NCBI GenBank assembly: GCA_002690445.1
Contig: NZER01000282.1
Location: forward strand, 1 to 8,191
Source of the DNA: Candidatus Pacearchaeota archaeon
GTDB taxonomy: Archaea > Nanoarchaeota > Nanoarchaeia > Pacearchaeales > GW2011-AR1
Reading direction: 5' to 3'
DNA length: 8,191 bases
The notes beneath the pieces were generated by a model, which saw nothing but the letters and a program-made list of their open reading frames with translations, made no database searches and was not told the DNA's origin. Shown here in pieces: positions 1-6,716 of the stretch (position 1 is the stretch's first letter; each line of letters starts with the position of its first letter). The position numbers and the translations under genes are program-made.

Positions 1-3000
1 AGACATAAGGTAAAGATTAAAGGCAAGCCAACTAGGGCCGCGCAAGCTGAAGCTGCTTTCCTTCTAATGGAAAAAGAATTTGATGCCCTGAAGGAAGTTA
101 GCCGTTTAAGTAATCGTGCAATTCCTAGCTCAGGAGTAGACTTTGCTGCTGCCTCACCGAGATATGCGGAGACTGTAAAAGCAGGAGGGCCGTTCCTGTC
201 CGAACCGAAACAAGTAGTTCGAAAAGGGTGGCAATGGACCGAGATGATGTCGCCCGAAGAAGGAGGGCCTTCCCTTCAAGAGGTAGATGAATCTCACCGA
301 TCAATTTACTACGACTTATTAGATTTGAATGGCAACGTAATGGGGTACATCCGACTTCGGAAGGATTACTTAAACGACGATACTTTATATATACAATACT
401 TTAGTGCCAAGCAGCCTGACCCTCTTTCTTTTGAGTCTGCTGAAAATGCAATTGGAAGTACAGGAGTTAGAAATATTGGCAGACAACTTAAAAGACTTCA
501 TCCAGAATCTCAAGTACGGGGTCACAGAATTTCTGGAGCGCGCAAAGGCCGTCCTTCGGAGGATGACGTTTCGGTAACAGCTAGTATAAAAGACCTTGCT
601 GCCACGCCAATAGATCGTCCAATACTACAAAAATTCTATGATGGAGTAAAGGAAACAGGTCTTGCAACTCTTTATCAGGACTGGTTCAAAGATGGGCTAG
701 GCTGGTTACAGGAAAACATAGATGCTCTTAGAAGTGGGAACAGAGGCCCTGGTCAAGCAGATTTGCTTGGAGACAACGGAGCAATAGAAGGTGGCTCTAG
801 GGTTCAGGCGCGCCTCAATGTCAGCACTTTTGAAGGAATATCAAACTTTAAGCGTGATAAAAGAGCACCTAGATTTAGAGAAGATCAAGAACCTATTGGA
901 GCTATAACAGTTAAAGGTCGTGGAAAAGGCCGACCAACTTTTCATGCTCCTTATGTTGTTTTAAATCAGGTAAGATTTGTAGTTCAACAGGCAGCGGCAA
1001 GCGATACATTTAAGAGTGGTACTAAAAATGTTCATGCCTGGGCAGAAGGAAATCTTGAAAGAGATAGTGATCCTTTTACCTCAGAGTTTAATGAAGAAGG
1101 TGAGCCCGTAGGTGATGTTGTACCCATAGGATACAATCCTAAAACTAAAACTTTATTTGTTGACATGCGAAATGGCACCCCTGTTAAGTCGGCGGTACGA
1201 GCAACTATTGTAGGCGATAGAGTTTATGCCACAGGTGTTGAGTACTATACGCAAAAAGAATTACATAACATAGGAGTGAAGAGGTTATCGGAACTTGGAA
1301 TTGTTATAGCTTCGCAGGAAGAAATTAATCAGCTTAATATTGTTAATGCTATTGCTGACAGACAACTTAATGTAGGCGATGATATTACACAGAGTTATTC
1401 CGAAGCAGAAAAACTTGAGATTATACGCTGGATACAAAGTTTAGTAGGAGAAGATGTTAAAGTTCGCCTGGAAGATGTTAATGAGTTGCTTGTCGATAGT
1501 CTTAACAAGAGGCGTGACGCAGGACTTACTAACGACAGCCAGACGCAAATCCTTGGTTATGCCGATCCCATAGAGAAGGTCATTGTTGCCGCCCTTAATC
1601 CTAAATACATGAATGATGTCGTAGGCGAGGAAGCTTTTCATATCGCCCAAAGACTTCTTCTCACCGACGAAGAGCTTGCCATTCTAAATGATCCAGCCAT
1701 TGACTGGGTAGACATTGCAGAAAAGAACGGCATCGATCTCTCGGCTTATGACGACAATGTAGAAATTAAATCCTTTGAAGCCCAGGCCAAGATAGCTGCG
1801 CGTATAGCTAACGGGAAATCTGTGAAGAATTTCATGGGACCGGTGCGCAGAGTAATGACCACCTTGATAAGGAATATGCGTAAGTTAGCGAACTTTATCA
1901 GAGGTAAGGGATGGGACGCTGCAGTTAAAACGCCTCAAGAGATTATGCTTTCCTTTAGCAGAGGAGAGATGAGCCGTCGTTCAAAGAGGATGTATCCTGT
2001 AGGCCATAGCACATCCATTGATTATGACTTTGCCCAAATCAAAAGACTGGAAGAGAATTTTAAAAATCTTACTGAGGGAATGGCAAGTGCCGATATGGCT
2101 CATCAGATGGGAGCCTTGTCAGCAGCATGGCAATTCTGGTTCAATCATCCCACGGCAGTTGCTGTAAAGAATGTTTTCTTCCAGCCTATAGCAAACTTAG
2201 CTTTCAAGTGGAGTCATGCTCAGAATGAATTGATAGCTGATGCTTATAAGAATGCAGATACCTTTATAAAATTAACTACCAAAGGGCCTAACGCTCTCAA
2301 GAATAGACTAGCTGTCGAAAACTTTATTGAGGCCCTAGATTTTTTGGGTACAGAAACACCTAAGAAAAGAAACGGTGTATACTCTTTTACCATACCTAAT
2401 CCCGAAGCATTAGATTTAGAAGGTAAACCTGTAAATCAGAAACTATTTGATAGAAGAGAATGGTTTCGAGATCAATTAAAAAGACAGGGCTGGAAGGTAG
2501 GCGAGACGCTAATTCTTAATAGGGAACAATCCCAAGCCTACGAAAGTTTTAGAAAAACTAATGATGTACTGAAGCAGAATTATCGTGAAGCCATAGTAAG
2601 GTTTTTCCTGAGAGATATAGAAGGTCTTGAAACGGCAGAGATTGCTGCTGCGCGTGGTGTCTATTCCACTGAAGGTTTGTCAAACTTTATTCTTTATAAA
2701 CAAACTCAAGAGGATGCCGCTAACGCTAGACAAAATGAACAAGCTGCGCAAAAAATTGCGGATCAAATACAAGTCTTAAAGAATGTACGTAGTCTTATGC
2801 ACCTGATGGATGCAAATCCTAACTATGCCCCGCGTATCCGTAAGCCTGGATCAGCCATAGTTGTTAAGCATGTAGCTGAAGATGGTAAAGAGACTGTTAT
2901 AGATGTTTCTTCTCACGTTATTCCAGAACTTGTTAAAGGTAAACAGAAAATACCTTTTGTTACTGGGCGTGCCATGAACAGGATGCAGCAGGAAGTAGAG

Positions 3001-5202
3001 TATCTGAAGACGATATATCCGCCAGACAGATACAAGATCGAGATAGTAGAAGACTTTGGCATCAAGGATAAGGACGCACTATCAGGTGGGATACAAGCGG
3101 GAACTGTAAATGTTATCGAAGCTCTTCAATCTAATATGGGATTGGAAGGATCGGACGATATTAATTTGATTCTGTCTGCTCTTTCCGATCTTATAACTAA
3201 AAAAGATTTTGGTGCGTGGATTGAAAGACAGAGCCAAAGTATCACGGGCCATTATCGTCCAGGTAAATTTAACGAGCAGACCGGACAAAGGATGGCGGAT
3301 GAAGGCTGGGAAAATCAAGGCTCTTACCTTGGTCCCGCACTAAATGACTATGTACAGAATATGAGCTTCCGTATTGCCTCAACAAGATTTAAGCCTGAGA
3401 TAGTAGAAGAACTTCAGAAATTAGCTGATTCGCCAAAGTACAGTAAGCAGAGGGCTGCACATGACTACGGAACAAAATGGCTAGAGTATGTAGGTGATCC
3501 CCGGCAGAAGATGTCTACCTTAAAGTCCTTGGCTTTCCACGGCTTCATGGGCTTGAACTTCTCCAGTGCTTTTCTAAATTTAATGCAGATACCTCAAGCA
3601 TTATTCCCGCTTCTGATGGCTATGGCCGGAGGACGGGTGGATCATATGTGGTATATAGGTGTTGCCTTCAAGGATTCAATGGCACTAATCAAAAGAAATG
3701 GTTGGAAGAGCTTGAATACCTACGGCCTTAACTGGGAAAAGCCTCCCAAGAAATGGCAGAACGAAGACGGTACACCCAATGAAGAATGGCTGATGCTCGA
3801 AAGATTATTTGCCAAGGGTATTGCCGCACCGATGAATGCACAAGACCTGGGCGCATGGTTACCTCCGCAATTTTCTTCCCAGAAGAAACTACTCAGAGGC
3901 GTCATGGATGCGTCAGGGTATTTCTTCGGGGCTGCAGAATTTACTAACCGTATGACTAGCGCTCTTTCTGCATACCGTATGGCAAAGAATAATCCTGCCG
4001 TTCTCAGACGATTTGGTAACTACCGTAAGCATACCTACTTTGCTGAGGCCCTAACACCAGAAGCTGAAAGAGCAGAGATGACACCAGAGATGGCTGCAGA
4101 GATGGCTATCATGGGGTCTCAGTACATGATGAATAAATTCAATCGGCCTATGGTCTTCCACCGTCTTCCTGGTGTCGGTGAATTCGGACCTATGGAATCC
4201 ATTACTCAGTTCATGTCCTTCCCTTGGCAGTATCTAGAGATGTGGGGCACCTCCTTTAAGATGATTAAGGACAAAGAGACTCGCATGATGGGTCTACGTA
4301 TGGCGCTTCTAATGGCAGTCACTATGGCCGGTCTATCAGGTGTAATGGGTATGCCATTCATGGAAAATCTTCGCAGAATTATAAGACTTCTTAGTGGTGG
4401 TGACTGGGACATGGAGTTCGAATGGAAAGAACTTATGCGTGAGGCCGGTGTAGGAGAACTAGGTGAAGACGTAATGTTTGGTGGCCTACCTTCTATTGTA
4501 CCTCACTTTGCTATCGAAGGTCGATATCGTTTTGGTCAGGGGTCTCCTGTGCGCGACGACATCTTGATGGGGGATTTCGGAGCGATGCTGGGCCCAGCCT
4601 ATAACTTCCTGTCTAATTCTATAGGTGACCTCGCCCAAGGAATAAGATCGGGCAAGAAGTGGGAAATAGCCAGAGCTTTGTCTCCCTTGGCCGGGGTTCG
4701 AAATGCCTTCGATACTATGACTATAATGGAAGATGGTATGAAGACTCGGAATGGCACCGTCCATCTCACGGCTGCTGACCTTACCCCTGCCAATCTCCTG
4801 ACAAAAGCCTTAGGCTTCAGCCCAGCGGAGTATGCTGCCCGTAGAAATGAAGCTTCGTATGCCAAATATATAGGGGCTAAGGGAGACCCTGTTCGAGAGA
4901 TCGAAACTCAAGCTCTGACCAATGACTATATTGCATACATTAATGCCAGAAAAGACGGCAATATGGATAGAGCACGGGATGCCTACACAGATTTTAGTGA
5001 AAGTTATCTGGAATATATGCAGGAGTACATGGAAAACCCAGAGGATATGAAGCCTATACATATCTCTACCATAGAAAAGCGTGCAATGAATGCTGTATAT
5101 GGACCGCAAAGTAGATACTACTTCACTAGTAAGGTGCCTACGTTTAGGAGACCTTTACTTATGACTGGTGACCACGCTTTGAGAGCCTTCCGTCAAGACT
5201 AA
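1..5202 (+). CDS. Giant phage polyvalent / internal virion (ejection-type) protein, PLxRFG/LPD class, 5' end missing
   Basis: The reading frame is open from base 1 to the TAA at 5200-5202 (at least 1733 codons). The first Met codon, at 67, has no Shine-Dalgarno upstream and the frame runs through it, so the true start lies outside the window. Residues here are counted from that Met. Blocks in order: about 60-160, ending in ISGAR; about 354-395, with IGYNPKTK and VGDRVYA; about 510-645, zincin-like with EEAFH; about 920-930, PRIRKPG, a degenerate PLxRFG; about 1151-1190, GLNFSSAFLNL plus hydrophobic stretch; 1337-1437, Met-rich with a hydrophobic helix; about 1468-1490, GGLPSIV and RFGQGS; then a charged helical tail. 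This order matches large proteins of tailed phages whose members are regarded as capsid-internal and DNA-ejected. The class call is by recalled family pattern and is fairly secure; the ejection role is inferred. Two TAA codons in tandem end it. Confidence 0.82.
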   Translation, partial: RHKVKIKGKPTRAAQAEAAFLLMEKEFDALKEVSRLSNRAIPSSGVDFAAASPRYAETVKAGGPFLSEPKQVVRKGWQWTEMMSPEEGGPSLQEVDESHRSIYYDLLDLNGNVMGYIRLRKDYLNDDTLYIQYFSAKQPDPLSFESAENAIGSTGVRNIGRQLKRLHPESQVRGHRISGARKGRPSEDDVSVTASIKDLAATPIDRPILQKFYDGVKETGLATLYQDWFKDGLGWLQENIDALRSGNRGPGQADLLGDNGAIEGGSRVQARLNVSTFEGISNFKRDKRAPRFREDQEPIGAITVKGRGKGRPTFHAPYVVLNQVRFVVQQAAASDTFKSGTKNVHAWAEGNLERDSDPFTSEFNEEGEPVGDVVPIGYNPKTKTLFVDMRNGTPVKSAVRATIVGDRVYATGVEYYTQKELHNIGVKRLSELGIVIASQEEINQLNIVNAIADRQLNVGDDITQSYSEAEKLEIIRWIQSLVGEDVKVRLEDVNELLVDSLNKRRDAGLTNDSQTQILGYADPIEKVIVAALNPKYMNDVVGEEAFHIAQRLLLTDEELAILNDPAIDWVDIAEKNGIDLSAYDDNVEIKSFEAQAKIAARIANGKSVKNFMGPVRRVMTTLIRNMRKLANFIRGKGWDAAVKTPQEIMLSFSRGEMSRRSKRMYPVGHSTSIDYDFAQIKRLEENFKNLTEGMASADMAHQMGALSAAWQFWFNHPTAVAVKNVFFQPIANLAFKWSHAQNELIADAYKNADTFIKLTTKGPNALKNRLAVENFIEALDFLGTETPKKRNGVYSFTIPNPEALDLEGKPVNQKLFDRREWFRDQLKRQGWKVGETLILNREQSQAYESFRKTNDVLKQNYREAIVRFFLRDIEGLETAEIAAARGVYSTEGLSNFILYKQTQEDAANARQNEQAAQKIADQIQVLKNVRSLMHLMDANPNYAPRIRKPGSAIVVKHVAEDGKETVIDVSSHVIPELVKGKQKIPFVTGRAMNRMQQEVEYLKTIYPPDRYKIEIVEDFGIKDKDALSGGIQAGTVNVIEALQSNMGLEGSDDINLILSALSDLITKKDFGAWIERQSQSITGHYRPGKFNEQTGQRMADEGWENQGSYLGPALNDYVQNMSFRIASTRFKPEIVEELQKLADSPKYSKQRAAHDYGTKWLEYVGDPRQKMSTLKSLAFHGFMGLNFSSAFLNLMQIPQALFPLLMAMAGGRVDHMWYIGVAFKDSMALIKRNGWKSLNTYGLNWEKPPKKWQNEDGTPNEEWLMLERLFAKGIAAPMNAQDLGAWLPPQFSSQKKLLRGVMDASGYFFGAAEFTNRMTSALSAYRMAKNNPAVLRRFGNYRKHTYFAEALTPEAERAEMTPEMAAEMAIMGSQYMMNKFNRPMVFHRLPGVGEFGPMESITQFMSFPWQYLEMWGTSFKMIKDKETRMMGLRMALLMAVTMAGLSGVMGMPFMENLRRIIRLLSGGDWDMEFEWKELMREAGVGELGEDVMFGGLPSIVPHFAIEGRYRFGQGSPVRDDILMGDFGAMLGPAYNFLSNSIGDLAQGIRSGKKWEIARALSPLAGVRNAFDTMTIMEDGMKTRNGTVHLTAADLTPANLLTKALGFSPAEYAARRNEASYAKYIGAKGDPVREIETQALTNDYIAYINARKDGNMDRARDAYTDFSESYLEYMQEYMENPEDMKPIHISTIEKRAMNAVYGPQSRYYFTSKVPTFRRPLLMTGDHALRAFRQD
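226..555 (+). other. Polyvalent-protein N-terminal conserved block (ends in ISGAR)
   Basis: Within the giant protein, residues about 54-163. The block has an antiparallel-looking beta segment (YYDLLDLNGNVMGYIRLR, then LYIQYF), followed by an amphipathic helix (NIGRQLKRLHPES) and the closing motif GHRISGARKG. The pattern 'G..R.I.R.L....P....I.G.R.SGAR' recurs in large phage polyvalent proteins. I know of no assigned biochemical function. The strand-helix layout is loosely reminiscent of a GNAT-like fold, which is speculation. It supports the polyvalent-protein assignment more than it reveals activity. Confidence 0.45.
1120..1254 (+). other. Polyvalent-protein beta-rich block (NP.. / VGDRVY)
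   Basis: Residues about 352-396 of the giant protein. The segment IGYNPKTKTLFVD, then NGTPVKSA, then VGDRVYATGVEY is a chain of short beta strands. It resembles the small block often placed just before the zincin-like domain in phage polyvalent proteins, where a 'FNP...yfyd..tg.pV......vGdrVy' pattern occurs. No catalytic residue is evident, so a structural or protein-contact role is the plain reading. The assignment rests on remembered pattern only. Confidence 0.4.
1560..2010 (+). other. Zincin-like metallopeptidase block with degraded HExxH (EEAFH)
   Basis: Residues about 499-648 of the giant protein. In phage polyvalent proteins this block typically reads '..HEaxH.lr..gLlT..E...L', then an E-rich helix, then 'GpvrrI...l.R...fl.gkGw...e.i...i.sGe...R'. 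Here I see VVGEEAFHIAQ, LLLTDEEL, VEIKSFEAQAKIA, GPVRRV, FIRGKGW, TPQEIM and SRGEMSRRS, a near-complete match in order. The first zinc-binding His is Glu521 (codon GAG at 1627), while Glu522 and His525 are kept. Glu566 or Glu571 is the candidate third ligand. Without the first His, normal zinc-peptidase chemistry is doubtful, so the block is probably structural or an inactive remnant. Confidence 0.6.
2701..3420 (+). other. Degenerate PLxRFG block and flanking helices
   Basis: Residues about 879-1118 of the giant protein. A polar Gln/Ala-rich helix (about 879-910, possible coiled coil) leads into NYAPRIRKPGSAIVV. This aligns by eye with the family hallmark 'YfPLxRFGdyaV' but has Arg for Leu and Lys-Pro for Phe. 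It is followed by a strand pair, VKHVAEDGKETVIDV, as in the family. Further on, RQSQSITGHYRPG and ALNDYVQNMSFRIAS occupy the position of the usual 'R..I.GfS.D..Ral..Yv....' segment. Known members are phage virion-associated proteins; the biochemical role of this block is not established. Confidence 0.55.
3514..4560 (+). other. Hydrophobic, Met-rich C-terminal region of the polyvalent protein (LPD38-like)
   Basis: Residues about 1150-1498. The first hydrophobic segment, about 1155-1190, holds GLNFSSAFLNLMQIPQALF and LLMAMAGG; it matches the family's 'G.NlSSAlvNltq.p....P.l' block. The second lies at about 1405-1430 (MGLRMALLMAVTMAGLSGVM) and is long enough to cross a membrane. It follows the family-typical FMSFPWQYLEM segment and precedes DVMFGGLPSIV and RFGQGS, which look like the usual 'd.l..GLPsllG.d.s.R.g.gd' end block. 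Residues 1337-1437 contain 19 methionines in 101 positions. Membrane contact during genome ejection would fit but is inferred. Confidence 0.5.
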
Positions 5203-5265
5203 TAACTTGACTAGGTGTAATATTTATGCCATATCTATACTATATTTACTGCGGCAGATATACTT
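5203..5265 (+). other. 63-bp AT-rich intergenic spacer with inverted repeat over the downstream start codon
   Basis: This is the only non-coding stretch in the window. It opens with a second TAA in frame with the upstream gene, followed by in-frame TAG and TAA codons, so readthrough is blocked. TGCCATA at 5227-5233 is the exact inverse of TATGGCA at 5265-5271, which contains the ATG of the next gene. ATATCT at 5231-5236 also pairs with AGATAT at 5256-5261. A folded mRNA could therefore cover the start codon. No GC-rich stem with T-run, hence no intrinsic terminator, and no correctly spaced sigma70 promoter is visible. There is no strong Shine-Dalgarno before 5266. Confidence 0.4.
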
Positions 5266-5985
5266 ATGGCAGAAAAATTACTGGTCTATATTGGCTATGA
5301 TTCTCGTGAAGACATAGCCTACGAAGTTTGCCGCCATTCAATTGTGCGGAGAGCTTCTGTTCCTGTTGAAGTCATTCCCCTAAATCATCGTGAACTTAGG
5401 CGACAAGGATTATTCTGGCGACCCTGGATTATTCGAGGCGATGGTCAGTTCATAGATGGCGTAGACGGCCTTCCCTTTTCAACAGAGTTTTCGCACACCA
5501 GATTCTTGGTTCCTGATCTAGCTAAGAAAAAAGGTGCTGAGTGGGCACTCTTTGTCGATTGTGATTTTCTATTTCTGGAAGACATCAAGAAGTTATTCGA
5601 TCTGCGCGATGAACAATACCCTGTTATGTGCCGTAAATTTCAATTCCATCCGGCCAGTGATAAGAAAATGGACGGCATGATTCAGAGTTCTTACGATAAA
5701 AAATTATGGTCTAGTCTTTGTCTATGGAATTTAAAGCACTGGGCCACACGAGTTCTTTCTCCCGCAGAAATAAATAAAGAATCAGGAAGTTGGCTACATC
5801 AATTCAAGTGGCTAAACGAGAAAGAGATCGGAGAGATACCTGAAGAATGGAATTCAATTATCGGGGATGATGAAGTTCCTAAAGCAATTCATTATACCGA
5901 AGGTGGTCCTTGGTTTAAAAATTATGAGAAGACTCTCTATGCTAACAAGTGGTTTCAAGAACTGGAGCATTATAGAAACAAATGA
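5266..5985 (+). CDS. GT8-like (GT-A fold) glycosyltransferase
   Basis: 239 residues, predicted soluble and cytoplasmic, with no signal peptide or membrane helix. The start at 5266 puts the first beta strand (KLLVYIGYDSRED) right after Met, as in related proteins. The helix YEVCRHSI and LPFSTEFSHTRFLVPDL follow the 'T.F..tRFlvP.l' pattern of GT8-related enzymes. The DxD metal/nucleotide-sugar motif is D98-C99-D100 within LFVDCDFLF. Near the C terminus, H209-Y-T-E-G-G-P-W216 matches the 'HytG..KPW' element of the GT8 group. Such enzymes move a sugar from a nucleotide-sugar donor to an acceptor glycan, lipid or protein; donor and acceptor cannot be deduced. The gene sits 63 bp after the virion-type protein and overlaps the next gene by ATGA, implying shared translation. 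It may modify host surface polysaccharide or virion protein. The fold call is firm, the exact family less so. Confidence 0.82.
   Translation: MAEKLLVYIGYDSREDIAYEVCRHSIVRRASVPVEVIPLNHRELRRQGLFWRPWIIRGDGQFIDGVDGLPFSTEFSHTRFLVPDLAKKKGAEWALFVDCDFLFLEDIKKLFDLRDEQYPVMCRKFQFHPASDKKMDGMIQSSYDKKLWSSLCLWNLKHWATRVLSPAEINKESGSWLHQFKWLNEKEIGEIPEEWNSIIGDDEVPKAIHYTEGGPWFKNYEKTLYANKWFQELEHYRNK
5982..5985 (+). promoter_or_regulatory. ATGA stop-start overlap (translational coupling)
   Basis: The ATG of the multidomain gene overlaps the TGA of the glycosyltransferase gene. A GGAG at 5964-5967 is the best Shine-Dalgarno-like match but lies 14 nt before the ATG, longer than ideal. Reinitiation by ribosomes ending the upstream gene is therefore the likely route. 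The overlap supports this start choice. Confidence 0.6.
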
Positions 5986-6716
5986 AGAATAATATAAAAG
6001 TAGTTACTAGCTTTCATGTCAACTCATGGGAAACTTATGCTAAAAGATTTATTGAATCCTTTAAGCATTGGCCTAAAAGGGTCAAGCTTTACGCATACTA
6101 TCATGATGGTGAGTTGCCTGCCGATGCGCCAAAAGCAAAGAATATTTTTTATCGCAACTTGATGCATGACAAGGAAATGCTTGCATACCGTGAGGAGCAC
6201 AAGCCTCATAACGGTACTGCTAATGGATCGCAAGCTTATAACTGGCGCATGGATGCAATCAAATGGTGTCACAAAGTTTATGCTATGACTGCCATTGCTT
6301 CCGAAATGCGTATGGAAGATGACCAACCCGGCTGGCTTATATGGCTCGACGCAGATACCCGTACCACCAAGAAGTTTCCTACCAAGGAATTAAAAAAGTT
6401 TCTGCCGGAGGATGTGGAACTTACACATCTAGGACGTAAGGCAGCCGACTATTCAGAGACAAGCTTCCTTGCCTTTAATTTAAATTCCATAAGAACACAT
6501 TCAATTCTCCTGGACTTGCGTGGCATTTATAATTCAGGAGAGGTAATAACTTTCAGGGAGTGGCATGATGGATTCATCTTCGAGCGTCTCTTAAATTTGC
6601 ATAAGGCGCACGGGATGACAACTTTTAATTTATCTCCTGACTGTGAAGACTTACAAGCGTTTAACGGTTCTAAGCTTTCTAAATATATGGAGCATTTCAA
6701 AGGGCCTGAAAAGGAA
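5982..6716 (+). other. Module 1: GT-A-like transferase domain
   Basis: Residues about 1-245 of the multidomain protein. The first strand is IKVVTSFHVNSW. A helix, MDAIKWCHKVYAMTAIA, precedes the metal-binding strand WLIWLDADT (D123, D125). HLGR near 149-152 and YSETSF follow; then comes REWHDGF (His195, Asp196), the position where GT-A enzymes often carry late catalytic or metal-binding residues. The domain closes with FNGSKLSKYMEHFKGPEK (about 227-243), a pattern I associate with a phage and bacterial protein family of this type. Donor sugar unknown. It is only distantly similar to the GT8-like protein just upstream, so a recent duplication is not apparent. Confidence 0.6.

Noticed and set aside
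67..69. ATG at 67 as the true start of the large gene.
   Set aside because: The same frame is open from base 1 through 66, no Shine-Dalgarno precedes 67, and the preceding 22 residues look like ordinary coding sequence (basic and Ala-rich helix). The gene more likely begins left of the window.
4075..4120. Short tandem DNA repeat (GCAGAGATG-like units) as a regulatory or slippage repeat.
   Set aside because: The units are imperfect, few, and explained by the EM-rich helix they encode.
1441..5109. Several minus-strand open frames of 61-99 codons inside the large gene (for example 1441-1650, 3082-3318, 4486-4764, 4810-5109).
   Set aside because: All lie antisense to a continuous, motif-supported frame, have no recognisable domain, and some overlap each other. 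They are shadows.
5207..5246. A sigma70-like promoter (TTGACT at 5207-5212 with TATACT at 5236-5241 or TATATT at 5241-5246).
   Set aside because: The spacings are 23 and 28 bp instead of about 17, and the hexamer at the right distance (CATATC) is poor. The sequence is AT-rich enough for chance matches.
5203..5265. Rho-independent terminator after the large gene.
   Set aside because: The inverted repeats here are AT-rich, have long loops, and are not followed by a T-run, so they do not fit an intrinsic terminator.
5226..5300. A small open frame of about 24 codons starting at ATG 5226 and overlapping the start of the glycosyltransferase gene.
   Set aside because: It has no ribosome binding site, a low-complexity Tyr-rich product, and most of its second half overlaps well-supported coding sequence in another frame.
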